This document shows positions 33,866 to 46,000 of a stretch of 64,000 nt of DNA, in pieces. Within the stretch, counting starts at the first letter, position 1; each line of letters starts with the position of its first letter. Origin of the DNA: Ectocarpus siliculosus (lineage: Eukaryota > Sar > Phaeophyceae > Ectocarpales > Ectocarpaceae). The stretch covers positions 1,165,601 to 1,229,600 of the forward strand of contig FN649727.1 in assembly GCA_000310025.1 (NCBI GenBank), in the 5' to 3' direction. The notes beneath the pieces are model-generated. The model did not search any database and had not been told where the DNA came from. It worked only from the letters and a program-made list of their open reading frames with translations. Made by a program: the position numbers and the translations under genes.

Positions 33866-36364
33866 CCGTCACAGAGCAAATCGAACGAATATGTATCGAA
33901 AAAGAATGATGGGACTTGGACCGGTTTCTTATGTCGATAAAATACCGGGTGATATCCATCGGGGATAGGGAGAATCATGGGACGAGAACAAATGCCCTGC
34001 TCCCATGGGCTATGCCACGCGAGGGATCGATATTCGGTTGAAGCTTCCGGAAACACGCCCACGACAACTGCATCCGAAGTGGCAAAGGCATCGGAACCTT
34101 GTGGGTAACGCTAACCCTAAGATTGTTCATGTTCTCGACGGGGCGCGAAGCGGGGTCGTTCTCTTGAGGGAATTGGTTGCAAGGGGAAAAAGCGGACAGA
34201 AGCTCTTGCCAGGACACGGGCTACAGAGCCCCCAGGGTCCCTTCAGGCTGAAGTCCATATCATCGGCTTCTAGGTCCTGAATAAGCCAGTTGGCCGACGA
34301 TGACCATGTCTTGACTTCTGTGAGCGGAACATTCCGGACCTAAGGAGACTCCGAAGGAAATACAAAACATCTTCGCACAAGCAGCAACACTTTTGACTCC
34401 TGCCCAGCAATACACGCTCGTTCACAGGCAGTACCACGACGTATCAGAGAGCGACCCAACGCAGCTACAGCAGTAGGATCTGCCGCACAGCACGCCCTCA
34501 CGCACGCGCGAAAAGTCACGGCGAGAAAAAAACTGTTAATCTCGTTTTATTTGATGGGATGCGAGATATGTCTTGCGGCTGGTACGGAAATCGGCACTAC
34601 CGAGTAACGAGATGCAACCATATAGCGGTAAAAAAAATGTCTATGGTCTCTTGCGTCGTCCCGGGAGGCACTCCCGAAGGGGAGCCTCGTACCGCAATAT
34701 CTACTAAGAACGCTCCTCGCCCGAAAAAAACAACATGGTAAAGCACTGCAATCTTTTTAGACGCTCACGGTTGTTTATTTTTTCGCCAGATATTGTGTGG
34801 TTGCCAGCCGCCCCGTGAGTTTCTGCCATTGATACTAGTTCTGTTAACACCGAAGAAAAATCCCATCAACTCCAAATCAAGCACCATTTCCAGATACTCT
34901 TGTGCACATACACACAGGTGTTGAAGGTCTGCCCGTGCGCAACGGAAAAAAGGCCGCATGGCACCCCCAAGAATGTTGCATCTCAACGCGGTGGTGCTCG
35001 TTTCCGTACAAAAAAAAATCGCCTGTGCGGCGAAATATTTTATGAGGTCTCGACCTGTCTTCGTGTATTTGTGCAGGCTGGCCGCTGCCTTACGGCACAC
35101 AAATCCTTTTGCTAGAACCCGCTGCTTGTACCCTCTCGTCCCCTTCCTTCCTCCCTCCCTTCCTCTTTCCTTTTCTTTTTATGCCTGTGCCACCTTGGTC
35201 ATGGTGTGTGAGGGTGCGTGTGCCGTGCCGGAGTCACAACTAGTCCTGTTTCGTATATACATGTACCATTGTCGTGCATTTAGGCGCCTAACTATTCATG
35301 AAGCTGCTTTCCTTTGGTTTTGTTTGGTCCTGTGAGCAGGGCTGGACTAATTGGAATTTGTCTGTAGCCAAGTGAGGGCACGCAAAGCACAAGGTGTTGA
35401 GAATAGGGTCTGAGGATTGAAAAGAAGTCGAGATTTTCGGTTGAAAATTCGGGATGTTGGGGAGGACTTAGTTGATTGTTGGAGCGGGGTGACGAATGCC
35501 CGTTCGTTCAGTGTTCGGGGATCGCCGCAAGAAGGCCTAACAACGAACACATATATCACGAACACGTTTGAGACCCTCGCATACACGATCCCACCGGCAC
35601 ATCTACCCAAATATCTGCGCAAGAGAGGCCACCGCAGGCCGACCTCTCCACAACGTACAAAGAAGTTGGCATGTTTTCCCCCGAAGGCCTGTAGGGTTCG
35701 CACTGCCTCCTCGGGATAGAGCCACTCGGGGAGAGTTCCTTCCACATTCGGCTTTAGGTGTTGAGCTCGTGTGGCATGCATACGTGGCGGCCCTCGGCCA
35801 TGCCCCGACGAGCCTCCTCCGCGCCCTCCCTCTGAAGGAAGGCGAGAAAAGGGTTGTAGCCGCCAGAGAAAGATGCAGTTGGAAAGATGTGCCGCAGCAC
35901 CAAAAACATCGAAATCCTACTTTGTGTGTAAGACGCCACCCCCTGGACTGATTTATCAAAACTCGATTGCTTCACAGCAGAAAGAGTGGCAGCCAAAAAT
36001 TGGTGTGCGAACCGTCTCGTCGAGAGCTTCCCGGCAACTCCTTTCGTCGTCACGGTATGTACTCGGGAACCGAACCGATTCTTGAGGTGGACTTGGGTCG
36101 AGCGATTTTGAACGAAACCGCAAGAGTACCAGAAAATACACAGGAGAACACGCCAGACCAGTCGGAGGGCATCCGGACAAACAGAAATAGTTGATTCTCG
36201 CACTGGGCGGCAGTAGAGGCTGCTCAAAACAGGCATATCACGAGTCTACCTCCACACGCCCCCTTTGAAATCAAGACAAAAAATTATGTCATTCTAAATT
36301 CAATTCGAAAGAGCCAAAACGGCAGGCGCTCAATAAGGTCAATTCAGCATTCTAACTGCACATT

Positions 36365-36795
36365 AGTACTGACATCACTAGAGGACACCCTACCGCAGCG
36401 GGGAGAGTGTGTTGGCGCGCTCAAATCTGCTTCTGTGGTGGTGATATCGAGGATCGTAGAAATGGCCTACAATCTCCACAAATCTGCGACGGAACCAAAC
36501 GGCTTCCAACATTTGTCACAGCCGTGCTCACCGCCACGGACCGTAAACTCCTGAACGGCGGATCGCCAGCAGTAGCGTATGACATCATCTACTGCCGTCA
36601 ACCCGCAGTTCAGGAGATTGGGGTCAGTGGCGGTGGGCACGGCGGCACGGCTGTGCGAAATGTTGGGTGCCGCTTGGTCCCGACGCACATTTGCGGAGAT
36701 TTTAGGCCATTTCTACGATCCTCGATATCACCACCCAAGAAGCAACCCTGAACGCGCCAGCACACACGACGGTGTCCTCTAGGGATATCAGTACT
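36365..36795. repeat. Foldback (palindromic) element, unit 1
   Basis: Both ends carry AGTACTGA-AT-CTAGAGGACACC in opposite orientation. The arms pair along most of their length (CGAGGATCGTAGAAATGGCC at left, GGCCATTTCTACGATCCTCG at right). The centre is near 36580. Confidence 0.8.
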
Positions 36796-37117
36796 AGAGT
36801 GCAGTTACATAGACTCGGTGGGAAGGTTGCTTCTTTTACTTATAATGCCAGAGAAAAAGGGGGGGGGTTCGGGGATTGAAGAACACGAACTTCGATATTG
36901 ACAAAATTCGAAAACAAACGCGAGCGCGCCAGAAAACGCACAAGAGACACACAAGACCAGTCGGAACGCATCGCGAAAAACATAAGTAGTTGATTCTCGC
37001 ACAGGGCAGCAGTAGAGGCTTCTCAAAACATACATTTCAACCACTCTAAATTCAAGTCAAAGAGAGAGAGAGAAAAGGCGCCCGCAGTTTTCTGATTGGC
37101 CAAAACGGCAGGCGCTC

Positions 37118-37560
37118 AAATAATTAGTACTAAATATCACTAGAGGACATCCTATAGCAGCGGGGGGTGCGTGCTGGCGCGCTCAAATTTTCTTCTGCGG
37201 TGGTGATATCGAGCGTCGTTGTAGTAGCCTACAATCTCCGCAAATCTCCGCAAATTAGACCGACACCCAGTGCCTTGCACTGTGCTTGTGCTCGCCGCCA
37301 CTGACCCCAATCTGCTGAACTGCGGGTTCACAGCCGTAGCTGATGACACTAGCTAGCTACTCTTGACAACTGTCCGCTAACGGGATTACGGTCCGTGGCG
37401 GTGAGCACGGCTGTGACAAAATGGATGCCGCTTGGTTCCGGTACAGATTTCGGACTGTTTTCAGAGGGTGCTGCGACCTTCGATATTTCAGCTCCACTAG
37501 CAAACCTGAACATGCCAGCACGCACGACGCCTCTTGATGGTGTCCTATACTAATGTTAGC
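37118..37560. repeat. Foldback (palindromic) element, unit 2
   Basis: A diverged second copy of unit 1 in the same orientation, with ATCACTAGAGGACATCCTAT at its left end and TGGTGTCCTATACTAATGTT at its right. The direct repeat of the two units includes flanking sequence: 36100-36240 is similar to 36890-37045 (TAGTTGATTCTCGCAC-GGGC). Confidence 0.7.
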
Positions 37561-40500
37561 ACAAATACCAGGTTCCTCAGGCGGGGAGGTTGTTTTCTTT
37601 CTTTGTGTTGGATTGATTATCGGAAAAGAGCCAGCGTCAGAACCCCTTATTCTTCAACTGCTGTCCAGTGTAGTACATGCATACTGCTTGTAGGGTTTTC
37701 GACACCTGCGTCGACAACATGGCTGGACCAGCCAGCGCTCGGTAAGACACGGCACTACTAGGAGAGTCTTCGAAGGGGCATGGACGCGGCGAAGGGGATG
37801 TACCAATATCACGCATGAGAACTAAAGGAGCTGCCGTTTCGGTGGAAACCGGCAGGCATATGGTGCTGCAACCCGCACTGAAGCATCTTACAGCACTCTA
37901 TATAACCTCCGAACTAAAAAAAATAACCTCCGAACTACAACGGATACTGCCCAACCCGTAGTCTTACCTTCAGTGGCAGCCATCGGTCAACCTTCGTCAA
38001 TAGGTGTGTTTCGAAATCCAGGTGCACGTAGAAGGGCGATACAGCTGTTCAGTGTCGCCAAGCGCCAAGCGGACTCAAGGGGGACCGACGGACGACAGAC
38101 CGACGGGAGAACTCGTGCTGCGTACCCGGGGTTCTGTGTTCTGTTCTGTGTCGAAGTATTGAACTCCCACAAAACTTATTGCATGACTTCGAAACGTAAT
38201 AATTTATTTGCTAATTTGGAGAGGTCGGTCGGCAGTGGCCTCTTTCTTCCGCAGATATTTGTGTGATTTGCCGGTGGGATTGTGTATGCGAGCGTCTCGA
38301 AGGTGTCCGCGATCATAGAGTGTTTTGTTTTTAACGCCTTCTTGGGCAGGGAACAGCAGGGGAATGCAAACACCGAACGGACGGGCAGTGGGTCACCTCG
38401 CTCTCTATCTGTCTCCAACAATCCAACTCTTGCCCGACAGACCCAAAATTTCAACCATAGAAAAACCTCAACCTCCTTTAGATCCTCAGACCCTATTCGC
38501 ATCCTCTTATACTTTGCATGCCCTCACTTGCCTACACTACATATAAATTACACTTAGCCCAGTCCTGCTCACAGGACCGAACAAAGCCAAAGGGAAGCAG
38601 CTTCATCTGTAGTAATGCACGACACTGGTACACGTACATTCGAAACAGGAGCATTTGTGACTCCGACGCAGCACACGCACCCTCACACACCATACCATGA
38701 GCAGTGTGGTACAAATGCAAGAAAGAGAGATAGGCAGGGAGTGAGGGAGGAAGATTACGGGGGAGTTTAAGCAGAGGGGGTAGACTACAGCAAGAGGATG
38801 TATGTATGTGCAGGAAAGCAGACGCCAGCCTAAACAAACATACCAAGACAGCTCGACACCTCATAACACGGTTTCACCGCGCGGGCGAGTTTTTTGAACG
38901 CAAACCAGCACCACCGCGTTGAGATACAGCCTTCTTGGGGTGCCATACGGCATTTTTTCCGTTGCGCACGGGCAGACCTTCAACAGCACAAACAACCGGT
39001 GTGTCTATGAACAAGAGTATCAGGAAGTAGTGCTTGATTTGGGGTTGATGGAATTTGTCTTTGGTAAACTAGTACCAACTGCAGAAACGGCAGCACCTAC
39101 GGTACCATAACAATCGGATCCTCCGATGAACACTCGCGGGGCCGCTGGCAAAACCACACAATATCTGGCGAAAAATTGACAACCGGGAGCGTCTCAAGAT
39201 TGAAGTGCTTCACCCTTCGGTGTTTTTTCGGGCGGGGGCAAGGCGGGGGAGCGTTTTCAGTAGATATTTTTTTACAAGGCTCCCCTTCGGGAGTTGGGTG
39301 GCTTGCCTCCCGGGAACAACGCAAGAGGCCATGGCCATGGCTATCACGGCTGTGTGGTTGTAGCTGGTTGTATGCACGCTCGGTAGTACCGGTTTCCGTA
39401 CCATACGCAAGACATATCTCGCATCCCGTCAATAAACGATAACACAGTTTTTTTCTCACCGTGACTTTCCGTGCGTGCGTGAGGGCGTGCTTCTAACAAG
39501 CGACGTCCTTGCGGCAGGTCCTACTACTGTAGCCCGTTGCGTTCGACTGCCTGTGAACATACATGTGTTTGCTGGGTAGGAGCCAAAGTGTAGCTGCTTG
39601 TGCGAAGATCTTTATTATTTCCTTCGAAGTCTTTTTAGGTCCGGGATGCGCCTGTGCGAAATCGATTGCACGTGCCACGGATGCCTGGCGACCCTCGGGC
39701 ATGCCCAATGGTGTACCAACAAGCACCCTGGGTGCTCCTGAGAAGCGAGCGCAACAAGGCATTCCCTGCCGCGACAAAAAGATGTGCGGAAGTACGAAAA
39801 TCGTCGAAGCCATAAATCAATCGTACATTGCATTCGTCTTATCAAGTACAGGTATTCTGAGTTCACTAGGTGTTTAGAGGAATGCTCGTATTTTTTAATG
39901 CCAAGAGACTTGTGGTACTTAGTGGTCGCCATCCACAGAAGTCAAAAGATGGTCATAATCAGCCAATTGGCCTGGTCAGGACCTAGCAAGGCATGCGATA
40001 TGGAGTTCAGCCTGAAGGGACCCTGGGAGCTCTGTACCCAGTGTCCTGGTAACGTTTTTTTCCTTGCAAACAATTCCCACAAGAGACAATCAATCCTGCT
40101 TCGCGCACCGTCGAGAAAGTACACACTATTAGAGATGGCGTTACCCACAAGGTTCCGATGTCTCTTCCACTTCGAATGCAGTCGTCGGCATATGTTTCCG
40201 GAAAGAGCCGAATATTGATCCCTCACGTGTCACACCCAAACTATCCCCCCGCACAATATATTCTTTATCCTGGATATTTTCTTCCTTGCTGTGGGTCCTG
40301 TGGCGAGAATGTCAGGAACGACCTTCAGAACGACGGCTTCACTCAATATCTGTTTCCCTTAGAGAATTTCGTTAAGGACGAGCACGGTTGCCCGAGGCAA
40401 CCTGCGATACCAATCCCCAATAACGCGGTCCCCGATGTACCGCGGTTCGGTTCTGAAGCATGCCATCTGTGGATACGGTCTACTTGTGGGGTCTGTCGGG

Positions 40501-40642
40501 TCATCCTTCTGAACTCTGTCTTGCGTGTGGCTCGATAGAATGTTTGAATTTCTACTTCTTTTCTCTTGGCATTCACGCTACCCCGAGTATATTTCCCCTA
40601 CATCGGCTTATAGAACGTTCCTCCTCCTTTAGGATGTTTGGA

Positions 40643-41457
40643 CTGGATCTAGTTTCCACCGAAGCGAGAGTCATGCACTTGATCGAGCACTGTTTGCGGT
40701 TCAAACCCCAAAGTTACCCTACGAGCGAAGCGAGGCTGTGGCAACGAAACACCACTCAATGCCCAGTAACCGTGAGTGCCTACGAGTGAAGCGAACTAAC
40801 GCGTATCGTTGACCGAACGGCCAATCAATACGGTCCAGATACCATAGCAAGTGTCTACTGGCAGAAGAGAACCACCGCGCTCTTATGTCCACACACCGCT
40901 CAATGCCCAAACTCCCGATGTGCGTACGAGCGAAACGTAACAGCCACACGTGCATCCGTCGTAATGCACACGTCCTTGGCAGTCATGTGATCGCGACGAG
41001 GTTCATCCCGGCGATGTCAAGGAGCGCTTTTCATTCGAGGTTCAGACGCTAGCCGGAGTGAAAGGGGGGGGGAACGGGTTTCGGAAGCAGACACATGGCC
41101 CCAGACGCAGAGCTGAGGTTACGAGAGATCGCAGGATCCCTCGTGCTTGCGCTATTCACACCTTTACAGCTGTTCCTGATGATTGGGGGAAAATCGTTGA
41201 CTGAGAAGGTGTTCTTGGTCCGTACTAGCATAGATAATGACCGATGATATGTTTTCTTTCTTTGAAAAAAAAACGAGCCGTGCCGTGCCATGTTGATCCG
41301 GAAAAGCAACTGCACGCTGCCGCGCGCAGGGACGTAGGTGGAATGGCGGAGTTCGAACGTACGGATTCGGCCCCGCGTCGCCAAAAACATTGTGGTTTCA
41401 GTGAAGGCGGTAGCAAGTCCTGTTTGCATACTTGGCCGCGATACGCGTAGTAATCTG
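40643..41457 (-). repeat. 0.8-kb dispersed repeat, copy 2 (inverted)
   Basis: The reverse complement matches 22265-23042 from end to end. No coding potential is recognised. With copy 1 it brackets 19.2 kb containing the copia element, the FNIP ORF and the large inverted repeat. Confidence 0.75.
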
Positions 41458-43075
41458 GATTTGAAACGAATCCATATTTCGGAAGTCGGGAAGAGTCAGA
41501 TATCTCAAGAAGCATATTGAAAGTTGACTCTACCTTGTTCAGTCCCCTTTCTCGCTCCGGCAAATATTGAGACCATCCCACCCGCCCTACAAATACTTTT
41601 CCTGTTCAAGACCTTACTTATCATTCAAACCCTTTGGGTCTGGGCAAATACATAGCGAGATGCCCAGGCCCAAAGAGTACCTTCACGACGGGGCCTTCCT
41701 GTCCGTCCAGGAGGGCTCACCCAACCATTTCCAAACTTTCATTGAACTTGAATGATCTGGGTAAGGGGCAATAATACGAAACTATTGCAGCAGCGCACCT
41801 CCTACAGCAATAGGTGGTGGTGTTGTGTCATTTTGTCTTGCACAACGCAGGCCTTTATTTCTGAAGCCGAGGCTGGATGGACCGTTATTTGTCCTCCGCG
41901 GCTCCGCTAATGTACCAACCGTCTTTGTCGTATTTTGGCTGGCTATTGTATGGTGGACGCATTGTGTTGGTCAGCCGGCCGGTGGGATCGTTCCCTCTTC
42001 GCGGGAGCATTCCAGCGTGGGATGATCTGAAGCAACTGTCTCAGGGAAAAACACAGGAATGCGCCTAGCGCTCCGACGCACCGGAGTACCTGCATGCTCT
42101 AAACACCGGCCCATGATTCTGATCGCCCAGCGGACAGGCAGAGAACATTTGCCCATGTTGCCAACAACTTCTGGAATTACGGTGTTGATAATGATTCGAT
42201 CAACAACACCCACCAAAGAACCCGCGAAACCTTGCATAACCTCGCACGCGTTCGCACCTGCTGTTCAAAGTCGGCTCCTCGCCACCACTTTGGTCCGTTC
42301 CAAAAAGTGACGCACAGTACCAGCTCGGAACGAGTTCATTCAGGAATCACCTCAAGAACGCAGCACTAACAGATACATTCACTCCTTGCTGCTCGCGGTG
42401 CAAGTTTCATCTGTGCGCAACGAGGATCGGTAGCACATGTTCCAATTCCCTTGTCCACGAAAAAAAAAAAGGACAACCGCCCCGACATTACCCGCCCTCA
42501 ACAACGCGCTACGGTTTTTTTTCCGGGGGTCTCGATACATGCACGCGAAACCTGTAGAAAGGTAATAACGCAAGAGCTTCACATCACAATATCGACGGGA
42601 AGCGTTGGGGAGGGTCTACAATATGTACACCTCCAATATAAACAATCATAGGCGTGATTTCTGGAGGATCACGTGAATTCAGCGCGAAAAAAGTGACCAA
42701 TCAAACGTCTGGGGGATTGCTGAACTCACACCCGCGCAGCCAACTTACGACATAACGACTCCTTGAAACGACTGCACTTACCAAGTGCCAACAATAGAAA
42801 CTTCGGTGAAATTGACACGGGTTCCACAAGTCCCCCCGTCGACACGTACGTGTACCGCAAGCAGCGTAAGTGTTCTCTTTACGTGGAATGATTTCGTGTC
42901 ACTCATGCGCCGCAGCCATGCACTCCCATATTTCTGCACTCTCTTGCCTCACTCTTATTCATTCGTTAGCCGAACTCATTTTCACGTTTTGCGTCATGGT
43001 ATTCACTCTCCCACTTCACTCTTTTAGCTTGATCTTCGGTCATGCGGTCATGAGAGGTCGTCGCGTCAGCACGAC
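41458..43075. other. Intergenic region without recognised genes
   Basis: Only short ORFs of no family resemblance are present; the 3' flank of the AhpD-like gene lies at the right. Confidence 0.45.
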
Positions 43076-46000
43076 TCACTCCACAGCGGGGCAGGAGGCG
43101 ATGGCCAGCTGGCACGACCGCTGCCCGGCGAGGAACGCAGACCAAAGGACCGCTGCGTGGGTGCCACGAAACCCGTGAATTGCCTTCGGTCGAATCGTCG
43201 AATGCAGACAGTGAAAAAACGCGCGGACATGGCGGGGAGGAGGGGAGTCCGGAGAGAGATACGGGGGATGGAGTAACGGGGTCAACTTGGTTAACTGGTA
43301 TAGGAACAAACACTGGAGTGAAGAACTGGTAGCCGTCATGAAACAGTGATACGGGCTTGTTTGGGACGTCGAATGTCGACGAGGGGGCCTACGATCGCTG
43401 GTGTCGTAACAAAACGTTCGTCCTCACACAAGGGCAAGAAACCAGCCAACCAGCCGCAGTACTCTTCGGCAAGACCGCACGGAAGACATCAACTGCGAGC
43501 GACAGTCAGGGGACATAAACTCCGAAAGGGGTAGGTCAGATGGAATGGAAAATACGCGACAATGCACTATACGGTTTGCATGGATCGTGTTACCCTGAAG
43601 TCGAATGAATATTGACCCTCGTTCTCCCCTGCAGAAGCTGCATGCTCTACCTTCAACAAAGTACAACACCACGTGACACAGTGTATCAACGTTCCATAGT
43701 CAAGAATAGCCATGGGTGCGTTATCGCTATACTCCAGTCAGCATTATTCGATTACTGGGCAGTGATCGACACCGATTTGTTGCAAACAAGAATAGACAAA
43801 TATTGCAGAGAATACCGGAGTTAAACGTCATCTTGCGCAAATCCGATAAATTACCTGGCACTCGCTGAGCAGGGTGTCATCGGTTCGATGGCTGGCCACA
43901 ATAGTGACCAACATCAACCTCAGCATCACCACACCCCCTTTATCCTCCTCGCCGAGGCCGCTCGCGGTAACCTTGGTTATGCGCATGACGGTCGAGAGCA
44001 AGCAAAGGAGGAGGAGAAACGAGGTTGAGCCGCCACCCGAAAGGACACAGATAGCACGACTGGTGTGCTTACAAAAACGATCAACAGTTTCCACAAATTC
44101 TGTCAGCTCCCATCTCTCACTTCGCTCTGCGCGGGTAATCTACATAGTATTGTTCCAGGCCCCATGGGGCTTCTTTCAACAGACAGTTGTTCCACACACG
44201 CGCGCTGACGTAATTGTTTTTGATCAGGTGGATAGCGCGGTCGGTCGATCACAACAACGAACTGTGTAAAGGAACCACTACGCACGATGAAACTCTCACC
44301 GCAGGACCCAGCCATTCCTCCAGCCCCCCGATCTGAGCAGCGCCTCCGTCCCAAGAGGAAACCCAGGACTCCGTGAACGACTTGACGGCGGGAGGCACGA
44401 AGGTGCGTGCCAGCAGCTCTGCCTCGGCCGCGAGGAAGGCGAAGGCCGCCGCGATGGTTTCGTCTCCGCCGGCGGCCCATGAGAGCTGCTCGGGAAGCGC
44501 CATCGGCGTCTCGTCGGCGCAGCCTTGGAAACCTTTGATGATTGGGGTCACCTGTTCAGGCGTGGTGTGAACGTGTGAGTGTGGGGGATTGCTCGAGTCA
44601 AGTGAAAGGTTAGATATACAAAAAAAGAAGACGTATTGATAGAGATTACTTTTTGTTGTAAGCAGAGCGGTCCGGGACATGTTCATCTACGAAAATCGCT
44701 CCGAACAGCTCCGTGACCAAAAAGAAACTTGGTCCTTGACAATTTCAGAAACTTTAACCGCTCTGCGAAGCGATTGTGAACTATAAATCGCCAAAGAGAA
44801 ATATCGCGGCAAAGGAATAGGGTCGTCGAGGTAAAATCGGCCTTCCAATGAACGCACTCGAACGAAGCTCTCCAAAACTCTCATGCAACTTGCTCGTCGC
44901 AGACTACAGGTAGGCAACTCCCCCTTCCTTTTGCCTTAATCCCGGAGAAAAGAGCTGAAAACGCAACACACATCATCTACCTATCGTTCCGGACAAACAA
45001 TCTGGGAACCAATGAAACCCCGTCCAGCGTACCATCTAGTCTAAGGCGACAAAAAAAGCCCGAAGCAACCAAGACCTTTTCCAAAACCAGGGGAGAAAGG
45101 ACAGGCCCCGAACGATCACGAACCTTGTCGATCCCCTCGAATCCTGTAGCATCCAAGGTGACGAACGCCCAGCTCAACCAAGTTCCACACCAAAGCCAAA
45201 GGAGAGACATTACAATTGAGGAACGCGAGTCTTCACAAGCCTCGTTGATCTCCAAGGTCTAAATCGAAACCAACAAGGGGAGACAGGACAGGTTCCAACG
45301 AACAATTGCCGAATCATGACATACATACCTCGTTGATTTCCTTCAAGACCTTTCCGGCCTCGACCTTGCCGTCCTCCCCGTGCATCATCCAGGACATCAT
45401 CCAGCTCATTGCCCGCTGCAGGAGCGGGGCTGCCGGCTGGACCTTCATCATCATGCGCATTGGCAGCGGGAACATCGGCCCGGCCTCCGTCTTCGAGACA
45501 AACCTGTGGGCATCATCAAGTCGAAAGAAACAAAAGCGAACAATCAACCCAGGCCAATACGCACGGTTGGGTCGCCCTTCACCTACAAACGCGTGGGAGC
45601 GATCTCAAGCATAGGCGTGATCGTGGTAGTGGTGGTGACCCGGGGGCATTGAGATGCAGCTTTAGGCCTATTCAATACATCCATGCGGGGGCATGTATAG
45701 CCGTTACTGGTTCCCCTTGCCGTTCAACCGTTGTTCGTGAGCCGTTAACCGCGGTGCGGAGGGTGAAAGCGTAAATACTTCGACCAACTAAGAATCACCT
45801 TGGAAACATCTCTACGAACGAACATGGTAGCCCACGATGACTCACGTGTCCACGACGCGGTTGAGGATGTCGAACAGCATGGCCGTCCCGACAACCTCTG
45901 GCAAGTGCTCCCGCTGAGGGAAGAACCACGGGCAAGAACGAGGATGAAAAAAGGGGCGGAGGTTGTCCGGGGTTAGGACACGTTCGATCGATCACCCGTT

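Larger units (their letters stand above)
34016..40230. repeat. Large inverted repeat (foldback-like structure)
   Basis: The left arm (~34016-35655) matches the reverse complement of the right arm (~38200-40230) over its whole length. Examples are CGAGGGATCGATATTCGG against CCGAATATTGATCCCTC, GCGAGATATGTCTTGCG against CGCAAGACATATCTCGC, and GGAAGCAGC...AGTCC blocks near 35320/38590. Arms are diverged, roughly 75-85 percent by eye. The right arm holds ~270 bases (39636-39930) absent from the left. The loop contains two tandem foldback units. No transposase ORF is seen. This resembles the long terminal inverted repeats of Foldback or Mutator-like elements, but the superfamily is not established. 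Confidence 0.8.

Noticed and set aside
44977-45255. 92-codon minus-strand ORF with hydrophobic stretch
   Set aside because: It lies inside intron 4 of the AhpD-like gene and would break the continuous phase of exons 4 and 5.
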